7,370 nt of DNA from Candidatus Cloacimonadota bacterium (GTDB lineage: Bacteria > Cloacimonadota > Cloacimonadia > Cloacimonadales > WRIO01), in NCBI GenBank assembly GCA_009782695.1, contig WRIO01000049.1, forward strand, positions 1 through 7,370, written 5' to 3'. The translations under genes and the position numbers were made by a program. The notes below the pieces were generated by a model that searched no databases, had not been told where the DNA came from, and saw nothing but the letters and a program-made list of their open reading frames with translations. Positions 1-6,919 of the stretch are shown here, in pieces (within the stretch, counting starts at the first letter, position 1; each line of letters opens with the position of its first letter).

Positions 1-676
1 CTATCATATTGGCTGGTATTACAGGTTTGATGACATGCTTCAATATATCTTCTCGGATTTTTTTTAAGGTGACATCTGGATTATGTTGGGTAGAAACTAC
101 TATCGCTTCTATCCGAACAGGTCGGTTGTCATCATCATATTCCACAGAGACTTGGGTCTTGCCATCTGGTCGCAAGTAGGTCAATATAGGCTTGGTAGTT
201 TTGTTGCCTTTTCGCACAAAAGCCAGTCTTTCTGCCAATTTGTGAGCTAGATGAATAGGATATGGCATCAGTTCAGGGGTCTCCTTCACTGCGTAACCGA
301 ACATCATTCCTTGATCGCCTGCTCCTGTAGCTTTTGCTTCGGTTTTATCTACCCCTAAGGCTATGTCAACCGATTGTTTGTCGATGGAAGTGAGTATAGC
401 ACAAGTGCTTGCGTCAAAGCCTATTTCTCCGCTATTATATCCGATTTCCGCTATGGTCTTGCGGGCTATTTCACTGATATCCACATAGCACTTGGTGGTT
501 ATCTCTCCCCCCACCAAGACCAGTCCTGTGGTGACATAAGTCTCGCAGGCAACTCGGGCATTTGGGTCTGACTTTATTATTGCGTCCAAAATAGCGTCGG
601 ATATTTGGTCAGCTACTTTATCGGGGTGCCCTTCGGTGACGGATTCCGAAGTGAAAAGATGTTTTTCTTTTTTCAT
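1..676 (-). CDS. metK: S-adenosylmethionine synthetase (methionine adenosyltransferase), 3' end cut by window edge
   Basis: Cytosolic enzyme that makes S-adenosylmethionine from methionine and ATP, releasing phosphate and pyrophosphate. The first 225 codons are visible; the family is usually about 380-400 residues, so the C-terminal part lies outside. Seen in the translation: [20 protein letters not shown] at residues 8-27, including the His17/Asp19 pair that corresponds to the ATP/metal-binding His and Asp of this family, and the family signature [11 protein letters not shown] at 118-128. The second signature (GGGAFS-type) would lie off the edge. The ATG is preceded by AAGGAG (683-688, minus strand), 6 bases upstream, which supports this start. 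The stop codon of the preceding pgi/pmi gene is 14 bp upstream, so metK is the third gene of the pgi operon. The frame is intact throughout. Identification is firm; coupling SAM synthesis to sugar isomerases is probably just operon packing. Confidence 0.97.
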   Translation of the reverse strand, partial: MKKEKHLFTSESVTEGHPDKVADQISDAILDAIIKSDPNARVACETYVTTGLVLVGGEITTKCYVDISEIARKTIAEIGYNSGEIGFDASTCAILTSIDKQSVDIALGVDKTEAKATGAGDQGMMFGYAVKETPELMPYPIHLAHKLAERLAFVRKGNKTTKPILTYLRPDGKTQVSVEYDDDNRPVRIEAIVVSTQHNPDVTLKKIREDILKHVIKPVIPANMI

Positions 677-690
677 TTTTTGCTCCTTTT

Positions 691-1782
691 TTATGACTTT
701 AGCTTGTCTTTCATGTAATCTATATATTTGATTTCTGTGGGGTCAACGCCGTTTAATATAGCGAGGTAAAAGCTCGTCATATCTGCTAAAAACACCAATG
801 AGTTGATGATGGGTGGCAAGAAATAAAACTCATCATCGCCATCTTTGTGCACTGTGCCGTTACCGAAAAATTCGAGGAATTGCACATCATTTTTTGCCAA
901 CAGTTCTTTGAAAATCTCTATTCTTTTTACATAATGATCCTCGTCATCATGCCTTCGCAAGAATATAGGGATAAAGTTTTTAGTCAGTTCTTTATTTTCC
1001 CAGCCCACTATCTCGTTATGGTTCATTTCGGGGAAGGTATGGTGAAAAGCAGGTTGCTTTGCATTCTCATTTATCTGACACTTCCAGCGGTAAGCCACGC
1101 TATTTAGTTCGGGATTTGAGCTGTATATTATCGGTATTTTATTTTGGATAGCGATAGCGGCAGTTTTCGCTATGTTTTGGCGAACCTCCACTTCCACACT
1201 CATAGGAATTATCTTTTTTTTCATGGAGTCGAAGATTTCTTTTACACACTCTGTGTGGTCTTCCACTATGGTGAAAAGTTCTAAGATTTTTAGGACGGAG
1301 AAGAACATATAAGCTAGCGCCACCCTCGGCTGATAGCCTGCTGGTGCTTCTAACCAAAGGTATTTGCCGTCTATCATTTCTTTCATTTTGCCACCTACTG
1401 TCACAGCTGCTATCATAGGTTGGGCATGATGTTCGCTAGCTATTTTTAGGCAAGATAAGGTCTCCTCTGTGTTGCCTGAGTAGCTGACGAATAGACACAT
1501 GGTCTCAGAACCCACGAATGGCAAATGATAGTCCTTCACCACTGTGATAGGCAAGTCAATATTAAAATATGAGCGAATTATATCGCCAGCGATAGCCGAC
1601 CCACCCATACCACAAACCAGTATTTGCCTTATTTTTTTGCTGGAAATTGTAAAGTCTTTTGGCTTATGTATTATGGGCTCAAAATAAGCTTTTTGGATCT
1701 GATCTGGTATGCCCATAGTTTTGCCATACATGTCATATTTATCAAGCTTTTTGATGTATTCTAAGTCCTCTAATCGATGCAT
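691..1782 (-). CDS. Bifunctional phosphoglucose/phosphomannose isomerase (archaeal-type PGI/PMI, SIS fold)
   Basis: 363 residues, normal for the PGI/PMI family first described in archaea such as Pyrobaculum aerophilum. Members interconvert glucose-6-P and fructose-6-P, and also mannose-6-P and fructose-6-P, in the cytosol. Two SIS domains are visible: [10 protein letters not shown] at 58-67 and SYSGNTEET at 100-108 form the phosphosugar-binding part of the first. [11 protein letters not shown] at 232-242 and HNEIVGWE at 255-262 match the family's catalytic block; Glu239 and His255 have the same 16-residue spacing as the Glu and His I recall for the Pyrobaculum enzyme. Arg153 in the GYQPRVAL segment is a likely counterpart of the catalytic Arg. 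The C-terminus ([15 protein letters not shown], 347-361) carries the conserved Lys-rich end. The start overlaps the end of pgi by 13 bp and is preceded by AAGGGG (1790-1795) within pgi, so translation is probably coupled. Bifunctionality is inferred from the family; some members might act only on other phosphosugars. Confidence 0.92.
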   Translation of the reverse strand: MHRLEDLEYIKKLDKYDMYGKTMGIPDQIQKAYFEPIIHKPKDFTISSKKIRQILVCGMGGSAIAGDIIRSYFNIDLPITVVKDYHLPFVGSETMCLFVSYSGNTEETLSCLKIASEHHAQPMIAAVTVGGKMKEMIDGKYLWLEAPAGYQPRVALAYMFFSVLKILELFTIVEDHTECVKEIFDSMKKKIIPMSVEVEVRQNIAKTAAIAIQNKIPIIYSSNPELNSVAYRWKCQINENAKQPAFHHTFPEMNHNEIVGWENKELTKNFIPIFLRRHDDEDHYVKRIEIFKELLAKNDVQFLEFFGNGTVHKDGDDEFYFLPPIINSLVFLADMTSFYLAILNGVDPTEIKYIDYMKDKLKS

Positions 1783-3143
1783 AAGATATCCCCTTGATTA
1801 TCTTTATTCTCTATATATTTTTTTATTTTTTCGCGTTCTGTGTCAAATCCTTCTTTGTTCATCAAGGCATAAGTGGCTATTTTGCCTGCCTCCACGCCGG
1901 GTTGATCCAGTGGATTGATATTGAGCATATAGCCTGCAAAAGCGGTGGCAGCTTCGTATAAATAGATAAAAGCTCCGATATTTTCTTCGCTTATTTCTTT
2001 CATTTTGATCATTAGGTTCGGGTTGCCCACTTCTGTCAGAGCCAGTTCTGTGGCAAGGCATTCTGCATTTAGCAAAGCAGAGAAAGGCTTTCCGCAAAGG
2101 TAATTTACCTCTTTTCTATCTGTAAAAATATTCGGTATAGTGTAATCTTTTTTGAAGTTTTCAACCATGACAAAGGTAAAAATCTTGTCTTTGGGACCTT
2201 CCACATATAGCTGAACTTGCGAGTGCTGGTCTGTGGTTCCGAGTGCTTGCACAGGTGTCTGACCCACGCAAACTTCCTTCCCGTCTAAACTGTATCTTTT
2301 GCCCAAACTTTCGCCCCAAATCTGCCTATACCAATCAGCCATATCGTATAAAGCATTGCAGTAGGGCATCATTACTGAGATATTCTTGCCTGCTTGCATA
2401 TACAAAATATGGCTCAAAGCTATGATCATAGCAGGGTTTTTCATGATGTCTTGCTCGTCACAATGCTTCCGCATAGCTTTCGCACCTGCTAGAAGCCCCT
2501 TTATATCTATTCTCACAAAGGCAGAGGAAACGAGCCCCACATCGGTAAGCACAGAAAAGCGACCTCCCACATTGTCGGGAACTATAAAGCCTTGAAAGCC
2601 TTCTGTTTCAACTATTTTACGCAGGAAACCCTTTTCTTTGTCGGTGGTGATGATCAGTCTGTCTTTGTAGTCAGCGGGGAAATTTTTCTTTAGGTAATCT
2701 ATGATAAACATAAAAGAAGCCGATGTCTCTGCGGTTGTGCCGGATTTGGAGATTACATTAAAGATAGTTTTTTCGGGGTTTATAGTGGTGAGTATTTCGT
2801 CCCAAAAATATGGGCAAACATTGTCATAAACATAGAGCTGCTTTAATTTCTTTTGGGTCTTGATAGCTTTGTAAACAGCTTTGTTACCCAGGGCTGAGCC
2901 ACCTATACCCAGCACCACCATCGTGTCAAATCTGTTTTCTATCTTTTTTATGTATGCTAAAATGTGTTCTACACTCTGGTCTGGCAGTTCGCAAAAACCG
3001 AGAGGGTCGGTTGATTTTTTGGCGGCAAAAAGGTTTTTTGCTATTTCGCACAATTCTTTTTCACTTTTAAATTGTTCTTTTGATACCCCTTTTTCCATTT
3101 TGCTATGACGAAAAAGGTTCGTATAATCAAATTTTATGTCCAT
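1770..3143 (-). CDS. pgi: Glucose-6-phosphate isomerase, short form
   Basis: Classical PGI, interconverting glucose-6-phosphate and fructose-6-phosphate in glycolysis and gluconeogenesis. At 457 residues it belongs to the short form typical of Firmicutes and Thermotoga rather than the roughly 550-residue proteobacterial form. Motifs in order: VVLGIGGSALG 76-86 and SKSGTTAETS 132-141 (phosphate-binding SIS half), GGRFSVLTDVG 193-203 (first PGI signature, Arg196), WGESLGKR 276-283 (catalytic Glu278), GTTDQHSQ 302-309 (His307) and DQPGVEAGK 413-421 (second signature, Lys421). All expected catalytic residues are present. The start ATG has AAGGAG 6 bases upstream (3150-3155). A short leader ORF ends right at this site. 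It is the first gene of pgi, pgi/pmi, metK. Oddity: its product overlaps functionally with that of the next gene, so the cell has two phosphoglucose isomerases from different SIS subfamilies. Confidence 0.97.
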   Translation of the reverse strand: MDIKFDYTNLFRHSKMEKGVSKEQFKSEKELCEIAKNLFAAKKSTDPLGFCELPDQSVEHILAYIKKIENRFDTMVVLGIGGSALGNKAVYKAIKTQKKLKQLYVYDNVCPYFWDEILTTINPEKTIFNVISKSGTTAETSASFMFIIDYLKKNFPADYKDRLIITTDKEKGFLRKIVETEGFQGFIVPDNVGGRFSVLTDVGLVSSAFVRIDIKGLLAGAKAMRKHCDEQDIMKNPAMIIALSHILYMQAGKNISVMMPYCNALYDMADWYRQIWGESLGKRYSLDGKEVCVGQTPVQALGTTDQHSQVQLYVEGPKDKIFTFVMVENFKKDYTIPNIFTDRKEVNYLCGKPFSALLNAECLATELALTEVGNPNLMIKMKEISEENIGAFIYLYEAATAFAGYMLNINPLDQPGVEAGKIATYALMNKEGFDTEREKIKKYIENKDNQGDILCID

Positions 3144-3149
3144 TTTCTA

Positions 3150-3155
3150 CTCCTT
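3150..3155 (-). promoter_or_regulatory. Shine-Dalgarno of pgi, overlapping leader ORF stop
   Basis: AAGGAG on the minus strand, 6 bases before the pgi ATG. It overlaps the TAA stop (3154-3156) of the 15-codon leader ORF, so a ribosome finishing the leader would sit on the pgi initiation site. This layout is typical of translational coupling. Confidence 0.75.
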
Positions 3156-3201
3156 ACAGATGCGTAGCCCACAAAGCATTTCGCATTGTGACCCCCGCCA
3201 T
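3154..3201 (-). CDS. Possible 15-residue leader peptide upstream of pgi
   Basis: A closed short ORF reading MAGVTMRNALWATHL, too short for usual gene callers. In its favour: a GAGGTG Shine-Dalgarno (3206-3211) lies 4 bases before its ATG, and its TAA stop runs directly into the AAGGAG of pgi. An in-frame TGA lies ten codons upstream of its ATG, so it is not the tail of a longer gene. An imperfect hairpin (3170-3190) lies inside it. The peptide is not rich in a single amino acid, so a classical amino-acid attenuator is unlikely; if real, the role is more probably translational coupling or ribosome loading for pgi. It may be chance: a 48-base ORF occurs easily, and only the two well-placed ribosome sites raise it above noise. 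Confidence 0.3.
   Translation of the reverse strand: MAGVTMRNALWATHL
3170..3190 (-). repeat. Imperfect inverted repeat (weak hairpin) in pgi leader
   Basis: On the minus strand CACAA-T-GC, a 5-base GAAAT loop, then GC-T-TTGTG: five outer pairs, one T-T mismatch and two inner G-C pairs. It has no following U-run, so it is not a terminator. It lies within the leader ORF between its start and the pgi ribosome-binding site. Stability is modest and it may be coincidental. Confidence 0.2.
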
Positions 3202-3257
3202 ACTACACCTCGATAAGATTTTATGCAGTCATATCACACAAAACAGACTTAACGAGA

Positions 3258-3263
3258 ATTATA
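3258..3263 (-). promoter_or_regulatory. Possible -10 box for the pgi operon
   Basis: A perfect TATAAT on the minus strand, about 115 bases before the pgi ATG and upstream of the leader ORF. No good -35 hexamer is seen 16-18 bases further upstream and the surroundings are A+T-rich, so this could be chance. A second, weaker choice is TAAAAT near 3218-3223. Some promoter is expected in 3144-3304, as the operon starts here, although read-through from the restriction-modification genes is also possible because no terminator separates them. Confidence 0.25.
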
Positions 3264-3304
3264 TTATTAACTATTCTTTTTTGATAATGTTACAAATTTT
3301 AATT

Positions 3305-4846
3305 TTATTTTGCCATTTTCTTGGTGTAAGTTTCCATATCCTTTAAATTATTTATTTTCATAGTGATGTCTAAAAAATCATTTAAATTATAAGCTTTAAG
3401 GTAAATTTTTAACTTGTTTCGTTTATTGTCATATATGCAATAATCAAAAAACTTTTTTGTGTCAGGATGCACGATAGGTGCAACAAAAGAAAGGTATTTC
3501 ACTTTGTTAACAGAGTTTATGTTCTTTTGATCTAAATGTCGAATAACAGATGTAGTCTCTAAATTCAATTGCTGATCTTTACTTTTTATGAGTGTTACTT
3601 CTATCAACCAAAATAGAGTTGTGTTGAATACTTCTATGTCACCTTTATGACCAGGAGCGTGTGAAATAGGCATACCTAAAGCGTCCATTTTATAGTTCGG
3701 TTGAACTTCGAATTGTTTACCATACTTTATAAAAATCAACAAAGTGATAAAAAACTCTAATAGTAAAGGCTTTGGAATATATTTAAATTCTTCCGGCACA
3801 GACTTCTTATCAACAGTTTGTAGATAATTCGACAAAAGTATCTCGGTCAGGTCATATTGATTGACAATACCCTTTAGCTTTTTATTTATATTAAGCTTAC
3901 TGGACTTTAATCTCTCATCATACTGGCACAATACCTTCAAAAAAGGAGTATAAGAACTGTTAATCTTTTCGTAAAAGAGTCTATCGATGCACTTTTCTTG
4001 ATCAGACAAATCGTATTTTATCTCAAGTAGAGTATGTAACAAATCGATCTTTTCGGTATTGATTTCTATGAATGTTTGACCTTTACTTATGACGGTTATA
4101 AACCCCGTGATTCTAAGTATCCTTAGCACTACATCAGGGTAATCTGTAAGCATCGTAGCAGCTTTATTAAGGGTAATATCTATGGTCTTGGTATAGCTAT
4201 AAACATCATCATACGACAGAAATGATTTCGATGATATTAGGGTTAAGAAGTCATCAACATTACCATTTTCTGAAAGAGTCGAAACTATAAATTCATGATA
4301 TGAAAGTCTTTTTTTATTTTGATAAAGATTCAAAAGCACTTTTAAAATGAACCTGAAATAATTGTAATCGTTCAAGACATTTCTATAGGGGGATTTTCGG
4401 TTTGACAATAGTAGTTGTATCCCAAAAGCCTGTTGTTCGTCAATTTCTTCTGTGACTAGTTTTTTCGCTATATCTGATATTAAAAGGTGCTCGTTATACC
4501 TTGCATAAACAAAACCTAATTCCGATAAAGTTCTCATATATGTCCAAAACCGTGATTGATAACCTTTTGGAAATCCCCCATCAGCATTACGAGTACTGTT
4601 CAAAAATGCTACTTGCTCTTTAATGTCCTCTATCAATGTGCCATCAGAGATATTGAGATTTGGACTACTTACTATGCTTTGTAAATACAAATCAGAAACA
4701 ATTTCTAGAAGCACACTATCATTTAATATTCTCCCTTCGTATTCTACTATCGCAGTCAAAATTGTTTTGTATCTCTCTGGGTTCCGAATAGCCGTTTCAT
4801 AAGCCATCTGTTTAAAGGTTGGTTTTCGTGATTTTCTCTTTTCCAT
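3305..4846 (-). CDS. Type IIS-like restriction endonuclease, AlwI/MlyI/BstNBI family (RE_AlwI)
   Basis: 513 residues. This family cuts, or in some members nicks, DNA a few bases outside an asymmetric pentanucleotide (AlwI GGATC; MlyI, PleI and BstNBI GAGTC). The N-terminal half (LNSTRNADGGFPKGYQSRFWTYMRTLSELG, in pieces from about residue 82 to 111) resembles the DNA-recognition half of the family. The C-terminal half holds a PD-(D/E)XK nuclease core: SHAPGHKGDIEV 395-406 with Asp403, then IEVTL 415-419 with Glu416, Glu430 in LNLET, and Glu364 upstream in LLLEFF. The Asp-to-Glu spacing of 13 equals that of the catalytic Asp456/Glu469 pair I recall for N.BspD6I; the other two acidic positions fit within one residue. 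RHLDQ at 436-440 resembles a conserved family stretch. The start has AAGGG (4852-4856) 5 bases upstream, overlapping the methylase stop. It is the last gene of the cassette, so it should be made after the methylases. Target and strand behaviour are unknown. Confidence 0.85.
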   Translation of the reverse strand: MEKRKSRKPTFKQMAYETAIRNPERYKTILTAIVEYEGRILNDSVLLEIVSDLYLQSIVSSPNLNISDGTLIEDIKEQVAFLNSTRNADGGFPKGYQSRFWTYMRTLSELGFVYARYNEHLLISDIAKKLVTEEIDEQQAFGIQLLLSNRKSPYRNVLNDYNYFRFILKVLLNLYQNKKRLSYHEFIVSTLSENGNVDDFLTLISSKSFLSYDDVYSYTKTIDITLNKAATMLTDYPDVVLRILRITGFITVISKGQTFIEINTEKIDLLHTLLEIKYDLSDQEKCIDRLFYEKINSSYTPFLKVLCQYDERLKSSKLNINKKLKGIVNQYDLTEILLSNYLQTVDKKSVPEEFKYIPKPLLLEFFITLLIFIKYGKQFEVQPNYKMDALGMPISHAPGHKGDIEVFNTTLFWLIEVTLIKSKDQQLNLETTSVIRHLDQKNINSVNKVKYLSFVAPIVHPDTKKFFDYCIYDNKRNKLKIYLKAYNLNDFLDITMKINNLKDMETYTKKMAK

Positions 4847-4854
4847 AAGTACCC

Positions 4855-5808
4855 TTAATAGTTTTTTACTAAGACCTCTACAGTATCTTTTTCGGAGTTA
4901 TCATGAAAACTAATATAGTTACTCTTAATTTTGACGATGTTATATTTCTGTGCCCACTTATGAAAAATATCGTTGTGTTTCTTTTTATGGGTCAAGATAT
5001 TTGAAACAGCAAACCTGATACTATTTGTGTTTAGCCAATCTAAAGTATTGATAAGTCTGGTCTCATTTTCTTCATTCCATACCTTGTTATATTCACTTGC
5101 AGATATTAGGTAAGGCGGATCTAGATATACAAAATCATTCGATTTTAGCTTGATGTCCTTTAAAAAGTCGACAAAATCAAGATTGTAGAAATTTATTTCT
5201 TTCCCTTCTACATAATCAAGATAATCATTTAATGCTTTTTCGACCTTAAAGTTAAAATCTACATTGCCTACTGGTAAGTTGAACTCATTCTTTGAATTAA
5301 ACCTGAGAAATCTGTTAAACCCATATATTAACAATAAATACAATAAAAAGGGACTTCTATTTGCGTTAAAATCATTTTTCATAGTTGTATATGCTAATTT
5401 GTTATATCTTGCAAAGTATGTTTTAACATTTTGCCTTCTCATATCTTCTGGTACAGCTTTACCCATAAAGGAAGCGGATAACTGGTATCTACTGATGGTG
5501 CTTTTTATCTCATTCCAAAAAACACTTTTGTTCTCTGAGTAAGACATCAGAAAGTTGTGAAGGTTGACTATATTGGTATCAATATCGTTTAAGGCATAGC
5601 TTCTAGCATTTGTGTTCAAAAACACACTCCCCCCACCACAAAATGGCTCTATAAACCTATCTATATCTGCAGGAAAATTTTCTTTTAGTTGATTAATTAA
5701 CTTATACTTGTCACCAACATAAAAGAACGGGGATCGAATGTTTTCAAAAGACCACTTAAGTTGTTTTGGTTTTCCATTTTCATTACATAAATTCTCTTCC
5801 TTATACAT
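4855..5808 (-). CDS. Dam-like D12-class N6-adenine DNA methyltransferase (first strand-specific methylase of the RM system)
   Basis: About 317 residues; transfers a methyl group from SAM to adenine N6 in DNA. Numbering from the ATG at 5808 plus two: motif X FFYVGDKYKL 30-39, SAM-binding motif I EPFCGGGSV 56-64, catalytic motif IV DPPY 232-235, a VSNI segment 270-273 and the family-typical end EVLVKNY. Between them, GFNRFLRFN..NEFNLPVG (165-183) matches the Dam/DpnII target-recognition block; Asn167, Arg171 and Pro181 align by spacing with Asn120, Arg124 and Pro134 of E. coli Dam. The position of Dam Lys9 is Phe here. Start: a GTG at 5814 overlaps the upstream stop (GTGA), but GAGG (5814-5817) is 5 bases before the ATG at 5808, so the ATG is preferred. 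It would protect one strand of an asymmetric target while the neighbour protects the other. It is clearly A+T-rich by eye. Confidence 0.92.
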   Translation of the reverse strand: MYKEENLCNENGKPKQLKWSFENIRSPFFYVGDKYKLINQLKENFPADIDRFIEPFCGGGSVFLNTNARSYALNDIDTNIVNLHNFLMSYSENKSVFWNEIKSTISRYQLSASFMGKAVPEDMRRQNVKTYFARYNKLAYTTMKNDFNANRSPFLLYLLLIYGFNRFLRFNSKNEFNLPVGNVDFNFKVEKALNDYLDYVEGKEINFYNLDFVDFLKDIKLKSNDFVYLDPPYLISASEYNKVWNEENETRLINTLDWLNTNSIRFAVSNILTHKKKHNDIFHKWAQKYNIVKIKSNYISFHDNSEKDTVEVLVKNY

Positions 5809-5810
5809 AT

Positions 5811-6836
5811 TCACCTCACTTCTAGCACGAACAGGAACTCTTTATGGTCATCAAAGTGTGTGTTTCCCGCGTTAAAATACTTGTGGCTTTTCGAAAAGGC
5901 TTTCACTTCTCCTCTTTGTGACAGTGTGCTTTCTATAAATTCTAGAGGAATTTTATTTTTTGACGAATTGCTTTTTGACTGATAGGTATTATTATAGGAA
6001 ACTATGATATATTTACTGTTCAAGCTCGATATCAAGTCTGCAAAGACTGCTGGTGCACTTGTTCGACAGTAGTTGCTCATTTTATCTGTTTTTGGCTTTA
6101 AAGCAACTCCATAAAGCACCGGAGTGTCCCACTTTATGATGGTCTCATATATATGATAGAACTGGCAGTATTGCCTGCTATTATAGGGTGGGTCGAGGTA
6201 AGCTATATCTACTGTCACGGTATGAGCCAAAGTGTTTGCGTCTTGATTATAAACCTCAAAAGTAGTATCTGGAAAATCAAGAGGCTGTATCAAGGAAAAA
6301 AGGAACTTGTCAGCAAAAGATTTTCTCTGTATAAAAGCATCAAAATGCCCTACTGTCAAAGCACATTTGTCCATGGAATAGATAAGCGAAGCCAATAAAA
6401 TATTATACTCTTTTTCGCACCACTCATTTTTCTCTTTTTCGATGTTGTCACGGACAGTCTCTATCCTATAACTATCGTTTACGGTAAAGAATTTACCGCC
6501 ATAATTTTGTGAGAAAAAGCCTGCGACTTTTCGATCGCTTTCTCCCAAATTATAATTCATAATAAAATCATTTATCCTATCTCTAAAATCATAAAGTTTT
6601 TCTCTATCATATTGCTCATTGCCATAAAATGCCTTGTATATCACATAGTTTGACACCAATGTATCGTTTAATATCACCTTTTTCATACTTTTCGACACAG
6701 CAGCAGATACAGCAGAAGTCCCTGCGAAGACATCAAAGAAACTATCTCCAATGCAGCTTGTTTGAACACATTGACTTATCCACTCTGCCAGCTTGGACTT
6801 ATTTCCTATATACCTGCGATTATTTATATCAAACAT
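5811..6836 (-). CDS. D12-class N6-adenine DNA methyltransferase, FokI-methylase-like (second strand-specific methylase)
   Basis: 341 residues; SAM-dependent adenine-N6 methylase. Motif X RRYIGNKSKL at 7-16, SAM-binding motif I DVFAGTSAV at 35-43, catalytic motif IV YLDPPYNSRQY at 213-223, and a KEFLFVLEV end. The RRYIG(N/S)K opening, the FxGTxxV motif and DPPYN(S/T)RQY followed by a YH(I/L)YE segment resemble the N-terminal half of the FokI methylase and its kin, which modify one strand of an asymmetric site. It differs strongly from the Dam-like neighbour, so the two are not a recent duplication. The start is forced: an in-frame TAA lies seven codons upstream and motif X begins at residue 7. 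There is no clear Shine-Dalgarno, only A/T-rich sequence, unlike every other gene here. It is first in the cassette and ends in TGA, overlapping the alternative GTG of the next gene. Confidence 0.92.
   Translation of the reverse strand: MFDINNRRYIGNKSKLAEWISQCVQTSCIGDSFFDVFAGTSAVSAAVSKSMKKVILNDTLVSNYVIYKAFYGNEQYDREKLYDFRDRINDFIMNYNLGESDRKVAGFFSQNYGGKFFTVNDSYRIETVRDNIEKEKNEWCEKEYNILLASLIYSMDKCALTVGHFDAFIQRKSFADKFLFSLIQPLDFPDTTFEVYNQDANTLAHTVTVDIAYLDPPYNSRQYCQFYHIYETIIKWDTPVLYGVALKPKTDKMSNYCRTSAPAVFADLISSLNSKYIIVSYNNTYQSKSNSSKNKIPLEFIESTLSQRGEVKAFSKSHKYFNAGNTHFDDHKEFLFVLEVR
5814..5817 (-). promoter_or_regulatory. Shine-Dalgarno deciding the start of the Dam-like methylase
   Basis: GAGG on the minus strand, 5 bases before the ATG at 5808 and inside the last codons of the upstream methylase. 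A GTG start at 5814 would overlap this site itself and has no good ribosome site of its own. The ATG is therefore the better start, two codons shorter. Confidence 0.6.
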
Positions 6837-6870
6837 AATATAAAAACCAATTTTTTAATATATGTTTTTT

Positions 6871-6876
6871 TGTCAA
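6871..6876 (-). promoter_or_regulatory. Possible -35 box for the restriction-modification cassette
   Basis: TTGACA on the minus strand, 34 bases before the ATG of the first methylase. No good -10 lies at the usual 17-base spacing; TATATT occurs too close (8 bases). With so short a distance to the ATG, a transcript from here would have a very short leader, which would fit the missing Shine-Dalgarno. Weak evidence. Confidence 0.25.
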
Positions 6877-6913
6877 ATAAATCTTTTGCCCTCTAGCTCT
6901 CCTTTAAAAAAAC

Positions 6914-6919
6914 TTGACA
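6914..6919 (+). promoter_or_regulatory. Possible -35 box for the nitroreductase gene
   Basis: TTGACA on the plus strand, 70 bases before the nitroreductase ATG, in a region of A and T runs. No convincing -10 is found 16-18 bases downstream; a TATTTT lies at 13. It stands back to back with the minus-strand TTGACA at 6871-6876, so the two could share a control region. Confidence 0.25.

Noticed and set aside
1139..1357. 72-codon minus-strand open frame inside pgi/pmi
   Set aside because: Lies wholly within a firmly identified gene in another frame, with a low-complexity product and no ribosome site; a shadow.
3240..3304. Transcription terminator after the endonuclease
   Set aside because: The A+T-rich stretch has only a partial GAAT/ATTC symmetry and no G+C stem followed by a U-run, so a terminator cannot be supported.
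3080..3346. 88-codon plus-strand open frame across the pgi/endonuclease gap
   Set aside because: Overlaps the start of pgi and the end of the endonuclease on the opposite strand. The product has no family motif and there is no convincing ribosome site.
5264..5542. 92-codon plus-strand open frame
   Set aside because: Antisense to the Dam-like methylase across its conserved recognition block; hydrophobic composition is expected from the A+T-rich complement.
3280..6860. Direct repeats or attachment sites flanking the RM cassette
   Set aside because: The sequences around 3285-3310 and 6835-6865 share only A/T runs; no matching repeat long enough to mean insertion.
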